Source: Anaerolineae bacterium
GTDB lineage: Bacteria; Chloroflexota; Anaerolineae; Anaerolineales; Villigracilaceae
Assembly: GCA_017303735.1 (NCBI GenBank)
Contig: JAFLCF010000145.1
Coordinates: 1-11,204, forward strand
Reading direction: 5' to 3'
DNA length: 11,204 nucleotides
Shown here: piece after piece, positions 1-7,479 of the stretch
Layout: each line of letters opens with the position of its first letter
Numbering within the stretch: the first letter of the stretch is position 1
The notes under the pieces: generated by a model
What the model was told of the DNA's origin: nothing
Database searches by the model: none
The model's input: the letters and a program-made list of their open reading frames with translations, nothing else
Made by a program: the position numbers and the translations under genes

Positions 1-117
1 GTGGGCAATTCCGCTTTTTGCGAAAACGTGGACAATATTTTCAAAAGTTCGGATATGGCGCTATACAAAGCCAAGAAAACCCGCAACGCGGTGGCTTTGC
101 ATTACGACCCGGTCTGA
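1..117 (+). CDS. GGDEF-domain protein, C-terminal end (partial)
   Basis: The plus-strand reading frame is open from base 1 to a TGA at 115-117 and gives 38 residues; the start lies outside the window. The segment SSDMALYKAKKTRNAV matches the conserved end of GGDEF domains (usual form aDxALYxAKxxGRN), which lies downstream of the GG(D/E)EF active site. GGDEF proteins condense two GTP into cyclic di-GMP. Here the usual Gly of GRN is replaced by Thr (TRN). The active site and any sensor domains are not visible, so activity cannot be judged. The gene converges on the reductase-like gene on the other strand and the last 16 bases overlap it, leaving no room for a separate terminator. Confidence 0.85.
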   Translation: MGNSAFCENVDNIFKSSDMALYKAKKTRNAVALHYDPV

Positions 118-659
118 AACTTCTCCCGCGTTGAGAGTTTGTATTTTGTCTGAACGAAGCCATTTATAAAAGAAGTTGCGTGGATTAATTCCAGTCGCAC
201 ATCCTTTTTCAACGCCCCAAAAAGCGGCAGACCTTCGCCGATCAGAATGGGTATTGTGGTGAGAGTTAATTCATTCACCAACCTCTCCTGGATAAAGCGT
301 TGAATGGTCACACCCCCGTCGAGATACACGTGTCGGATGCCGCGACGTTCAAATTCGCGAACCAGCTCCCGCGGAGATAAATGAAGCGCTTCCACTTTGC
401 CGGTAAGTTCCGGAGGGATTGTCAAATCCCGGCTGGTGAGCACGATCACCTTTTTGTCGTAATGCCAGCCGCCGAAGGTGAGCACTTTTTCGAAAGTGTT
501 GCGACCTATCACAACGCAATCCACTGTGGACATGAAATCGGCATAGCCAAAATCTTCGCCGCCCTCGGTTGGGGCGGGCAGCCAGTCCAACCCGCCATCT
601 TTGCGTGCTATGAAACCGTCGAGGCTGACAGCGATGTAAACGGATACCTTTACAGACAT
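102..659 (-). CDS. Dihydrofolate reductase-like / RibD C-terminal domain protein
   Basis: The 185-residue protein is a single RibD_C/DHFR-like domain of the small YwjB/YyaP type. Visible family signatures are the N-terminal strand with VSLDGFIA (residues 12-19), CVVIGRNTFE around residues 48-57, VYLDGG near 111-116 as the nucleotide-binding strand, and PILIGEGLPLFG near 136-147. The family binds NADPH and reduces small pteridine- or pyrimidine-like substrates, but the substrate of these stand-alone members is generally unknown; it is not a confident folate-pathway DHFR. The ATG at 657-659 is preceded by a clear AAGGAG ribosome site seven bases upstream. A weak -10-like TATAGT (complement of 682-687) lies upstream without a good -35. 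The gene is probably transcribed alone, isolated from the right by the hairpin at 707-745, and its end overlaps the convergent GGDEF gene. Confidence 0.85.
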   Translation of the reverse strand: MSVKVSVYIAVSLDGFIARKDGGLDWLPAPTEGGEDFGYADFMSTVDCVVIGRNTFEKVLTFGGWHYDKKVIVLTSRDLTIPPELTGKVEALHLSPRELVREFERRGIRHVYLDGGVTIQRFIQERLVNELTLTTIPILIGEGLPLFGALKKDVRLELIHATSFINGFVQTKYKLSTREKFQTGS

Positions 660-706
660 GTCACTTCTCCTTCATATTCAAACTATAAAACTACGGATGT
701 GTTCCC

Positions 707-745
707 AAATAAAATTCCGAAGCATATCGCTTCGGAATTTTATTT
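707..745. terminator. Perfect 17-bp hairpin, likely bidirectional intrinsic terminator
   Basis: Bases 707-723 and 729-745 are perfect inverted repeats of 17 bp around a five-base loop (ATATC). The stem core CCGAAGC/GCTTCGG is GC-rich and the outer part is A/T only, so either strand gives a GC-rich stem followed by a U-rich tract. It lies 25 bases beyond the stop of the uspA remnant (minus strand), so it most likely ends the kinase/HD-GYP operon transcript. It also separates that operon from the reductase-like gene downstream. Confidence 0.8.
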
Positions 746-769
746 TACTCTTGGTTGGATCAGGAATGT

Positions 770-925
770 CTAGTTCGGGTGGATGAGCATCACTGGGATA
801 TGCGCGTGATGGACGACCTTGTCTGCCACGGAACCCATCAGCCAGCGCTTCACTCCCGTACGCCCATGCGTAGACAAGGCGATCGATTTCAAGTGGCGTT
901 CTTCATAATATGGCGTTTTCCAGGG
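770..925 (-). pseudogene. Universal stress protein (UspA) C-terminal remnant
   Basis: The minus-strand frame ending with TAG at 770-772 encodes 51 residues. Their last 44 or so match the C-terminal part of a UspA domain: STHGRTGVKRWLMGSVADK followed by VVHHAHIPVMLIHPN. The G-(9 residues)-G-S nucleotide-binding motif of the family is intact, and the final strand before the stop is normal (usual form PVLVVR). The first two-thirds of the domain, roughly 100 residues, are missing. There is no ATG before the internal MGS and no ribosome site; only a TTG at HLKS could start it. The fragment is in the same frame as the preceding HD-GYP gene, whose TGA occupies 926-928. It is most simply a deletion remnant. 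A readthrough extension of the HD-GYP protein is possible but unsupported. Confidence 0.75.
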
Positions 926-3337
926 TCATCGGTTTTTGCCTGGTTTTATGAGTTCATTTAGGAAGATATCCACAATGGCAGGTTCAAACTGCCTGCCGCT
1001 TTGATCGCGGATGTATTTAATGGCTTTTTTCTTCGTCCATTTTTTACGGTATGGGCGGTCACTGGTGATGGCATCCCAGACATCTGCAATGGCGAAGATG
1101 CGGGCTGCGAATGTGATGCGCTTGCCAGATAGCCCGCGCGGGTAGCCTGTTCCATCCCATTTTTCGTGGTGACAATAAGGGATGTCCAGCGCTTCTTTCA
1201 GGTAGTAAATTGGGCTAAGCAGGTCATATGCGAACTGTGGATGCTGACGCATGATCTCCCACTCCACATCGGTGAGTGGACCTTCCTTGAGGAGGATATG
1301 GTCGGGTACGCCCATTTTGCCAATGTCGTGGAGCAATGCTCCCCGGCGAATGTGGGGGATTTGTTCTTCTTCAACCTTCAGGACATGCGCCAATTTCAGG
1401 GTGATGTCGGTTACGCGCTGGGTGTGCCCCTCGGTTTCTTTGTCTCGAAGGTCGAGTGCATGAGACCAACCTTCAATGGTCGCTTCGTAAGCAAGGATGA
1501 GATTGGTATTCGAGCGTTGCATCCCCTGTACCAGCAAGGCATTATCGACGGCAATGGCGGTTTGCTGACCTAGACTTTCCAGGAAGTTTAACCATTCCAT
1601 ATCCGGTTTTAGCACGGCACAGTGGAAGACCTCCAAAACACCTTTCACTTCACCGCGGGCGATGAGGGGCACACCATAGTACGCCATGAAATTTTCATCT
1701 GCAATTAGTTTTTTACGGGTGAACTGCATCCCCCATAATGGAGTTTGAACATCGTCAAACGACATGATGCGCCGTTCAAGTGCGATTTTGCCTGCGACCC
1801 CATCCCCCAGGCGCAGGCTGGATGACTCGATCTCGCGAGTGCGGAATCCACGCCCCATGACGTATTCGAGGCGTCCGATTTCCGGTTTTAGAAGCAGGAC
1901 AGAGGCGGCATCCACCCCCAGTTGTTTAATAGCTTGTTCAAGCAAGACGTTGATCGAAATGCGCAGGTCAAGGCTATTGCTGATCGCCAGGTCGATCATG
2001 CGCAACGCGCCGAGGCGTTCCACCTGTTTCAGCGTTTGCTCATGCAGACGTGTTCGCTCAAGCCCGAGCGCGGCGCGATTCGCAAAGATGGACATCAACC
2101 GTTCGTCGTCTTCGTGGAAGGCATTCCGCTTAATACTTTGCACATCCAATGCGCCGATCATATGATTGCCAATTTTTAAGGGGATGACCAATTCTGAACG
2201 CGCTGCCCCCCAACTGGGAATGTATCCTTCTTCTATCAGCACATTCGGCGCGTTGATAATTTGGGATGTTCGCAATGCTTTTGCCACCAAGCCAGGCTTA
2301 TTGATATTCAGGACGGCGTTACGCACTTCCTCTGCGTACGGTCCTGCGACTGCGACACGGTCCAGATCGCCGGTTTCCTGATTGAGAAGAAAAAGGCTGC
2401 AATTGGATTGCTCGAATTCCTGCAAAACAGTATCGACGATGGTTTGTGCAAGTTCGGAGAGTTCATCCAGCGCGCCGGTTAGCAGCGCTTCGGAAGCCCG
2501 GTATAGGCGCATCAATTCAATGTTTCGTAATTCGAGCTCCCTGTCTCTTTGTTCAAGGGACGATTCGGTTTGTAATCGTTCGGTGATGTCGTGTGCCAAG
2601 ACCAACCGTGCGGGTCGTTCGAGCCATTGAATGGTATGGGAAGTGATCTCGACATGGATTATCGTTCCATCCTTTTTTCGATGACGCCATTGGCTGACGA
2701 TCTGATCGTTCCCTCCCAGGCTCTCGATATGTTCCAATAAGTTAGGCACATCTTCGGGAGGACGAATGTCTTTGATGGTCATGCTAAGAAATTCGTCGAG
2801 ACTATATCCGTAGTGGAGTATTGCGGCTTCATTGACTGCCAGAAATTGCAGACTCTCAATATCATATACCCACATGGGATGCGGGTTGGCTTCGAACAGC
2901 ATGCGGTAATGTTTTTCACTGTTTTGCAGTGCCTCAATGGCAGCCTGGCGCTCATGGCGTGACTTGGCTTCGCGTAATTCGCGTTCAATTGCCGGACTCA
3001 GCCGCGCATAATTTCCCTTGACGATGAAATCATGGGCGCCTGCTTTTAAGGCTTCGACTGCAGTTTCTTCCCCGATCGTGCCAGATACGATGATGAATGG
3101 CAGGTCTCTGCCGCTTTCATTTAAGATTTTCAATGCTTGCGTTGCTTGCAAGTGCGGCAGAGAATAATCGCAAAGAATTAGGTCTAGTTGGCTATTTTCG
3201 AGAGCAGTTTGTAGTTCTGAATCGGTTTCAATGCGTTGGTATTCAACTTGATAGCCGTTTTTTTCAAGTTCGCGCAGTAATAAGAGCAGATCATCCTCGG
3301 TATCTTCGATGATGAGGATATTTAATTTCTTTGTCAT
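926..3337 (-). CDS. Response regulator with PAS, two GAF and HD-GYP domains (predicted c-di-GMP phosphodiesterase)
   Basis: An 803-residue cytoplasmic protein predicted to hydrolyse cyclic di-GMP under phosphorylation and sensory control. Domains in order: receiver (about 4-120) with the acidic pair at E11/D12 and phospho-acceptor D57; PAS (about 138-255, ending in the typical HDITER); GAF1 (about 285-430); GAF2 (about 445-605); HD-GYP (about 617-800). The catalytic signatures are intact: H638 in EGHTQR, H670-D671 in LLHDIGKMG, and HHEKWDGTGYP at 723-733. No transmembrane segment is visible. The ATG at 3335-3337 is chosen because it begins directly at MTKKLNILIIEDTEDD; the longer TTG start at 3373 would add 12 atypical residues and overlap the upstream gene. 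It begins seven bases after the stop of the receiver gene, with no good ribosome site, which suggests translational coupling. A uspA remnant follows in the same frame. Confidence 0.92.
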   Translation of the reverse strand: MTKKLNILIIEDTEDDLLLLLRELEKNGYQVEYQRIETDSELQTALENSQLDLILCDYSLPHLQATQALKILNESGRDLPFIIVSGTIGEETAVEALKAGAHDFIVKGNYARLSPAIERELREAKSRHERQAAIEALQNSEKHYRMLFEANPHPMWVYDIESLQFLAVNEAAILHYGYSLDEFLSMTIKDIRPPEDVPNLLEHIESLGGNDQIVSQWRHRKKDGTIIHVEITSHTIQWLERPARLVLAHDITERLQTESSLEQRDRELELRNIELMRLYRASEALLTGALDELSELAQTIVDTVLQEFEQSNCSLFLLNQETGDLDRVAVAGPYAEEVRNAVLNINKPGLVAKALRTSQIINAPNVLIEEGYIPSWGAARSELVIPLKIGNHMIGALDVQSIKRNAFHEDDERLMSIFANRAALGLERTRLHEQTLKQVERLGALRMIDLAISNSLDLRISINVLLEQAIKQLGVDAASVLLLKPEIGRLEYVMGRGFRTREIESSSLRLGDGVAGKIALERRIMSFDDVQTPLWGMQFTRKKLIADENFMAYYGVPLIARGEVKGVLEVFHCAVLKPDMEWLNFLESLGQQTAIAVDNALLVQGMQRSNTNLILAYEATIEGWSHALDLRDKETEGHTQRVTDITLKLAHVLKVEEEQIPHIRRGALLHDIGKMGVPDHILLKEGPLTDVEWEIMRQHPQFAYDLLSPIYYLKEALDIPYCHHEKWDGTGYPRGLSGKRITFAARIFAIADVWDAITSDRPYRKKWTKKKAIKYIRDQSGRQFEPAIVDIFLNELIKPGKNR

Positions 3338-3344
3338 TGGAACA

Positions 3345-3782
3345 TTAAAGGGGAGGAGGCTCGTTGAGCACAAGCCAGTACATACCCAGTTGGTGAACAG
3401 CCTCTACGAATTGGCTGAAATCCACCGGCTTGCGGATGTAGGAATTTGCACCCAGGCTGTAGCTTTTGATCAAATCCTGCTCCTCGACCGAAGAGGTCAG
3501 GATCACAACGGGTAACAATTGAGTACGTTTATCTTCACGGATCCGGCGCAATACTTCCAACCCGTCCAACTTGGGGAGTTTTAGATCGAGTAGGATCACT
3601 TCAGGCAGATTGTTTGGATCACGTTCGGCATATGATCCGGTACAAAAAAGGAAATCCAATGCCTCTACACCATCTCGAACTACCGAAAGGTTATTGGCGA
3701 TCTTGTTCTTATTGAGCGCACGGATGGTCAGGGCTTCATCGTCGGGATTGTCTTCAACCAGTAGGATCATTTTATGGGTCAC
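3345..3782 (-). CDS. Rcp1-like single-domain response regulator
   Basis: The 145-residue protein is a receiver domain with no output domain. Key residues are visible: acidic pocket E10-D11 in LLVEDNPDD, phospho-acceptor D66 in [10 protein letters not shown]96 in ILTSS and K118 in IRKP. The [17 protein letters not shown] insertion before the phosphorylation strand is typical of the Rcp1 subgroup, the receivers paired with phytochrome-like kinases. It presumably accepts phosphate from the kinase encoded just upstream and works by phosphotransfer or protein contact rather than by DNA binding. The GTG at 3780-3782 is chosen because GGAG lies six bases before it; it overlaps the end of the kinase gene by 11 bases. 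An ATG at 3768-3770 would remove four residues but is too far from that site. Tight spacing to both neighbours indicates one operon. Confidence 0.92.
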   Translation of the reverse strand: MTHKMILLVEDNPDDEALTIRALNKNKIANNLSVVRDGVEALDFLFCTGSYAERDPNNLPEVILLDLKLPKLDGLEVLRRIREDKRTQLLPVVILTSSVEEQDLIKSYSLGANSYIRKPVDFSQFVEAVHQLGMYWLVLNEPPPL

Positions 3783-5253
3783 GATTAACTCCGTTTATCG
3801 TAAAGTAGAAAGTCGCACCGCTGCCTTCTTTGCTTTCCGCCCAGATGCGTCCCCCGTGAATGGTGATGATGCGATGGACAGTTGCCAGTCCGATCCCGGT
3901 GCCGGGATATTCGCTTTCCGAATGCAGGCGTTGAAAAACGCCAAATAATTTATCGGCGTATGCCATGTTGAAACCAGATCCGTTGTCGCGCACATAGAAC
4001 GTGCGCTCCTTTGTCCGTTCCTTTTGACCGAATTCGATGAACGCGTGTTCCCGCTTCGACGTGAATTTCCATGCGTTGCCCAACAGGTTCTCGAATACGA
4101 TGCGTATCAAACGCGGATCTCCTTCCACCATCAAGTCTGGCATAATGGTGAACTTTACATCTCGCTGCGGCTCGTTCTCACGCAAGATGTTGGCGATCTC
4201 GCCTGCAATTCCGCTCAGGTTGATGAAGCGGGGCTTAAGGGGAGTGCGGGTCACTCGTGAAAGTGCAAGCAGGTCATCGATCAAGACTGCCATTCGCTGT
4301 GCCGCTGCTCGTACACGTTCCAGATAATTGCGCCCAGTGGGCGGCAAGGTCTGACCATAATCTTCCAAAAGCGCCTGGCTGAAGCCGTCAATACTTCGTA
4401 ACGGCGCACGCAAGTCATGCGACACTGAATAACTAAATGATTCCAGTTCCTTGTTTGCCGCCTCCAGTTGGGCAGCATGTTGTTTTAGGTCGTTATTTAG
4501 TTTCTTGATGTCATCTTCATTCTTTTTGCGATAAGTTACATCCCTGACCACTGCGCTGACAAGCAACCCTCCATCCACTTCCAGCGGACTTAGGCTGATC
4601 TCCACAGGGAATTCACTTTGATTCTTTCTCAAACCGAATAATTCCAACCCAACCCCCATGGGGCGTACAGGGGCATCTGCATAATATCCCTCGCGATGCC
4701 CTGTGTGCTTTTTGCGAAAACGTTTTGGCACCAATGTTTCAATGGGCTGTCCCACGATCTCACTTCGGTCGTAGCCAAACATTTTCTCTGTCTGTGTATT
4801 GACGATCTGGATGATGCCTTCGCGATTCACTACAATGATCGCATCAGGAGCGGCTTCCAACAATCCGCGGAATTTCTTCTCTGCATGTTGACGTTCGGTC
4901 AGGTCGCGGATGGCGGCAATGGCAAAGGTTCCTTCGTCCGTTTCCAATGGGCTTAAACTGATCTCAACCGGAATTTCATTCCCATCCCGCCTGCTGCCAA
5001 ATAATTCCAAACTGCCGCCCATGGGTCGCACACGCATATCTGAGAAATACCCACTGCGATGACGTTCATGTTTTTGATGATAACGTTCAGGGATAAGCAT
5101 CTCGATCGGCCGCCCTTGAACTTCGCTTCGAGACCATCCGAACATTTTCTCGAACTGCGAATTGACCAGTGCAATGCATCCCTTTCCATCTACGATGACC
5201 ATTGCATCTGGCGCTGCTTCCAGCAAATGTAGAAACTTTCGATCTTTGAACAC
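3772..5253 (-). CDS. Tandem-PAS sensor histidine kinase
   Basis: The 493-residue protein has no signal peptide or transmembrane segment, so it is predicted to be cytoplasmic. Two PAS domains (about 5-121 and 129-243) are followed by a short coiled-coil-like linker (245-272), a HisKA domain and a HATPase_c domain. The phospho-acceptor is H279 in [12 protein letters not shown]; the N box has N393, and the G boxes are DNGSGF (423-428) and [10 protein letters not shown] (451-460). The kinase core resembles that of phytochrome-type kinases, which fits the Rcp1-like partner next to it, but no phytochrome GAF/PHY region is present. The two PAS domains align without gaps at an offset of 121 residues and about 58% are identical, a sign of internal duplication. 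The start is GTG at 5251-5253 with AAAGGTG seven bases upstream. It is the first gene of the operon; the signal sensed is unknown. Confidence 0.93.
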   Translation of the reverse strand: MFKDRKFLHLLEAAPDAMVIVDGKGCIALVNSQFEKMFGWSRSEVQGRPIEMLIPERYHQKHERHRSGYFSDMRVRPMGGSLELFGSRRDGNEIPVEISLSPLETDEGTFAIAAIRDLTERQHAEKKFRGLLEAAPDAIIVVNREGIIQIVNTQTEKMFGYDRSEIVGQPIETLVPKRFRKKHTGHREGYYADAPVRPMGVGLELFGLRKNQSEFPVEISLSPLEVDGGLLVSAVVRDVTYRKKNEDDIKKLNNDLKQHAAQLEAANKELESFSYSVSHDLRAPLRSIDGFSQALLEDYGQTLPPTGRNYLERVRAAAQRMAVLIDDLLALSRVTRTPLKPRFINLSGIAGEIANILRENEPQRDVKFTIMPDLMVEGDPRLIRIVFENLLGNAWKFTSKREHAFIEFGQKERTKERTFYVRDNGSGFNMAYADKLFGVFQRLHSESEYPGTGIGLATVHRIITIHGGRIWAESKEGSGATFYFTINGVNRDP

Positions 5254-5363
5254 GGGCTGGCACCTTTCGCGATTCTATTAATAAAATGCTGCAAAAAACG
5301 TGTTCTTGCCATAAAACGAATAAGTTTTTTGAAATTGGATAAAAATAGTCTTATTTCAATAGG

Positions 5364-5392
5364 AATATACAACTATCTTAGAAAATAATCAA
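5364..5392 (-). promoter_or_regulatory. Candidate sigma-70 promoter of the signalling operon
   Basis: On the minus strand the spacer holds TTGATT (complement of 5387-5392), then 17 bases, then TATATT (complement of 5364-5369). This is a good match to a housekeeping promoter with optimal spacing. Transcription would start near 5357 and leave a leader of roughly 100 bases before the kinase GTG. That leader is AT-rich and I see no recognisable riboswitch in it. Confidence 0.5.
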
Positions 5393-5403
5393 GTCAATAA
5401 ACG

Positions 5404-5431
5404 ATAGTACTTTTATACTATTCGCTATAAT
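5404..5431 (+). promoter_or_regulatory. -10 box of a likely leaderless promoter, with adjacent inverted repeat
   Basis: A perfect TATAAT lies at 5426-5431, only six bases before the ATG at 5438, so transcription would begin at or next to the start codon. No ribosome-binding sequence is present between them. Immediately upstream is a perfect 6-bp inverted repeat, ATAGTA (5404-5409) and TACTAT (5416-5421), with a six-base spacer. It occupies the -35 region, has no good -35 match, and could be an operator or chance in AT-rich DNA. Confidence 0.5.
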
Positions 5432-5437
5432 ACTGAT

Positions 5438-6319
5438 ATGACACTTTATCTTGGTTGTCCCGTTTGGTCATTTAAAGGTTGGGTGGGAAATTTCTACCCC
5501 AAAGATACCAAGTCATCCGATTTTTTGCGCGAGTATGCCCGCCGCTTAACCACCATCGAAGGCAATACCACCTTCTATGCCGTGCCTGCACTCAAGAACA
5601 TCGCATCATGGATCGAACAAACGCCGGATGATTTCCGCTTCTGCCTCAAAATTCCTAAAGCCATCAGTCACAACGGGACTCTCAAGGATTACATCGAACG
5701 CGCCATCGGATTTGTGGATACCATGCGCCCGCTCGCCTCAAAACTTGGACCGATGTTCCTACAGCTGCCCCCAAGCTATTCGCCCAAGCTGATGCCTGAC
5801 CTTGCCACTTTTTTGTCCGCTTTCCCCAAAGACATCCGCCTCGGTGTGGAAGTCCGTCACCTCGACTGGTTCGAAGATGAGCATCGTAACGCACTCAACA
5901 AATTACTATCTGACCATAACATGGCGCGTGTTGTCATTGATACACGCCCGATAAGAGATTTAGCAGGCGACGAAAGCATCAAAGGCAGTGCTTATGAAAG
6001 TTTGCTTGAGGCGCGCGAACGTAAACCGAATGTGCCCGTCTTCGAAGAAGTGACCGCAGACTTTACCTTTCTGCGCTTCATCGGTCACCCTGAAATGAGT
6101 CACAACCAGCCTTGGATGGATGAATGGACTCCCAGAATCACCGACCAGTTATCGGCAAAGCTGGAGGCGTTTGTCTTTTGCCATTCGCCTGATAATTATC
6201 TGGCTCCGTTCATCGCGAAAGAATTCCATCAGCAAATTTCTTCCCGAATCAAAATCGCCCCACTTCCATGGGACGACATTGATTTGCCAAGTGAACCTTT
6301 TCAGCCAATGCTGTTCTAG
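5438..6319 (+). CDS. DUF72 family protein (YecE-like)
   Basis: The 293-residue protein has the landmarks of the DUF72 family, a TIM-barrel-like fold of unknown function. They are GCPVWSFKGW near the N-terminus (the usual GTSGWsY..W position), EGNTTFYAVP (41-50, usual E.NsTFY..P), FRFCLKIPKAISH (66-78), GPMFLQLPPSYSP, LGVEVRHLDWF and VVIDTRP. The C-terminal FCHSPDNYLAPF replaces the FNNH-type motif of many members and suggests a subgroup. The family resembles sugar-isomerase or endonuclease-type barrels, but no reaction is established. The start is the ATG at 5438, where similarity begins at once; it lacks a ribosome site and sits just after a -10 box. It is transcribed divergently from the kinase operon and ends nine bases short of the convergent TPR gene without a visible terminator. 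Confidence 0.9.
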   Translation: MTLYLGCPVWSFKGWVGNFYPKDTKSSDFLREYARRLTTIEGNTTFYAVPALKNIASWIEQTPDDFRFCLKIPKAISHNGTLKDYIERAIGFVDTMRPLASKLGPMFLQLPPSYSPKLMPDLATFLSAFPKDIRLGVEVRHLDWFEDEHRNALNKLLSDHNMARVVIDTRPIRDLAGDESIKGSAYESLLEARERKPNVPVFEEVTADFTFLRFIGHPEMSHNQPWMDEWTPRITDQLSAKLEAFVFCHSPDNYLAPFIAKEFHQQISSRIKIAPLPWDDIDLPSEPFQPMLF

Positions 6320-6328
6320 GTATATGTT

Positions 6329-7456
6329 TTATGGTAAAGACGGAATACTGAAAGGTAAGTTGATTTCTTGTGGAATTGGTTTTGCGCCAAGTTTTTTTAA
6401 CTGGTTGAGCGTTTCTTGTTTTAAGACACTGTAATTGATATCGAACATCTGCTCAGCTGCTTGAAGATGATATATGCCGCCAGCTTCATCGCCTTTTTCA
6501 AATGATAGTTGTGCCATTACATATTCATCCACACCGGTTCCATACCATGAATAGGCATCTCCGGTTGCTAGGTCTTGTTGGGCAAGATCATTTTGCCCCT
6601 GTTCATAGTAGATTAATGCACGTATGAAATACCGCCAGCCGCCGCCCACAGGTTGCCAGTTAATCATGTAGTTAATCGTGTTCAGAGCATTTTCATAATC
6701 TCCAGATTGTAAATAGATCTCTGCTAACAGACCAGACTTACATGTAGAAACCGGGTCATCACAAGTAATTGATTGAGCGCTTTCAAGCGCTTTATCCAAT
6801 TCGCCAAGACAGATAAAGGATTCAGTGAGATAGACACTGTAGTATTGACCATAATCTGCATTTTGTGTTCCAAATTGTTGGATTAATTTTTGAGTTTCTT
6901 CCAAACCTTCCTGACAGTGATTACCTTCAATTAGGTTGCGGGCATAGTGGCGATAAACATATGATGAAGTAGGTGCTCCCAATTCAATTGACCTACTGGC
7001 ATCCTGATTTGCGAGATCATAGATTGCAAACTTGTTTGCAGAATACTGTTCCAAGTTTGCAAGTTCGCGCAAAATGTAATCTCTTTTTGCATAATAACCA
7101 GCATCTTGTGGTTGTAATTCTAGAATTTTATTTGTGTCTTCTAATGCTGCAATTAAGTATCCTTGCGCTTCGGTAAAAACATTAGATTGAAAACTGAGAT
7201 AGCATTCTACGCGTATCTGGTAGGCATTCACAGCGTTTGGGTTTTCGGCTATGGCTTCATTAAGTATCGGAATTGCTTCTGGACACCTCCCTTGAAGAGC
7301 CAGTTGATTTGCTTGCATTATGCGGCTGTTTCTTTGGCGAATGATCAAAAAGATGAGGCATGTTCCCGCACAGAGTACGAGAAAGATCAAAAAAACCAAT
7401 ACTACTTTATTCGTCTTCTTTTTTTGTACAGGTTCTAGGTTGATCTGAGTAGTCAT
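6329..7456 (-). CDS. Membrane-anchored TPR-repeat protein
   Basis: The 375-residue protein has a short basic cytoplasmic N-terminus (QKKKTNK) followed by one transmembrane helix at about 17-39 and then a large soluble part, probably outside the membrane. The soluble part is built of TPR-like helical pairs, clearest at about 44-77 (ANQLALQGRCPEAIPILNEA), 81-115, 205-230, 241-268 (AEIYLQSGDYENALNTINYM) and 274-300 (RALIYYEQGQNDLAQQDL). TPR proteins serve as protein-binding scaffolds and no enzymatic motif is seen. Several cysteines lie in the soluble part (for instance in ITCDDPVSTC). The ATG at 7454-7456 has GGAGG four to five bases upstream. It starts 23 bases after the GMC oxidoreductase stop, so the two are probably co-transcribed. 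The gene is visibly more AT-rich than the signalling genes. Its partner is unknown. Confidence 0.85.
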   Translation of the reverse strand: MTTQINLEPVQKKKTNKVVLVFLIFLVLCAGTCLIFLIIRQRNSRIMQANQLALQGRCPEAIPILNEAIAENPNAVNAYQIRVECYLSFQSNVFTEAQGYLIAALEDTNKILELQPQDAGYYAKRDYILRELANLEQYSANKFAIYDLANQDASRSIELGAPTSSYVYRHYARNLIEGNHCQEGLEETQKLIQQFGTQNADYGQYYSVYLTESFICLGELDKALESAQSITCDDPVSTCKSGLLAEIYLQSGDYENALNTINYMINWQPVGGGWRYFIRALIYYEQGQNDLAQQDLATGDAYSWYGTGVDEYVMAQLSFEKGDEAGGIYHLQAAEQMFDINYSVLKQETLNQLKKLGAKPIPQEINLPFSIPSLP

Positions 7457-7479
7457 ATTTCCTCCGCTATTTCTTGAAA

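Noticed and set aside
381..773. 130-codon open frame on the plus strand
   Set aside because: It lies antisense to the well-supported reductase-like gene and runs through the hairpin terminator; its product resembles no family and it has no ribosome site.
1166..1573. 135-codon open frame on the plus strand
   Set aside because: Entirely antisense to the HD-GYP coding region, whose catalytic motifs are intact; a shadow of its codon use.
3338..3373. Longer TTG start for the HD-GYP response regulator
   Set aside because: It would add 12 residues unlike receiver N-termini and overlap the preceding gene; the ATG at 3335-3337 falls exactly at the beginning of receiver similarity.
5254..5363. Possible riboswitch in the roughly 100-base leader of the kinase gene
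   Set aside because: The leader is AT-rich with only weak short complementarities and none of the conserved cores of cyclic di-GMP or other known riboswitches.
6310..6345. Terminator between the convergent DUF72 and TPR genes
   Set aside because: Only nine bases separate the stop codons and no stem-loop with a T-run could be found on either strand.
7163..7438. 91-codon open frame on the plus strand
   Set aside because: Antisense to the N-terminal half of the TPR protein, including its transmembrane segment; the minus frame has a clear ribosome site and repeats.
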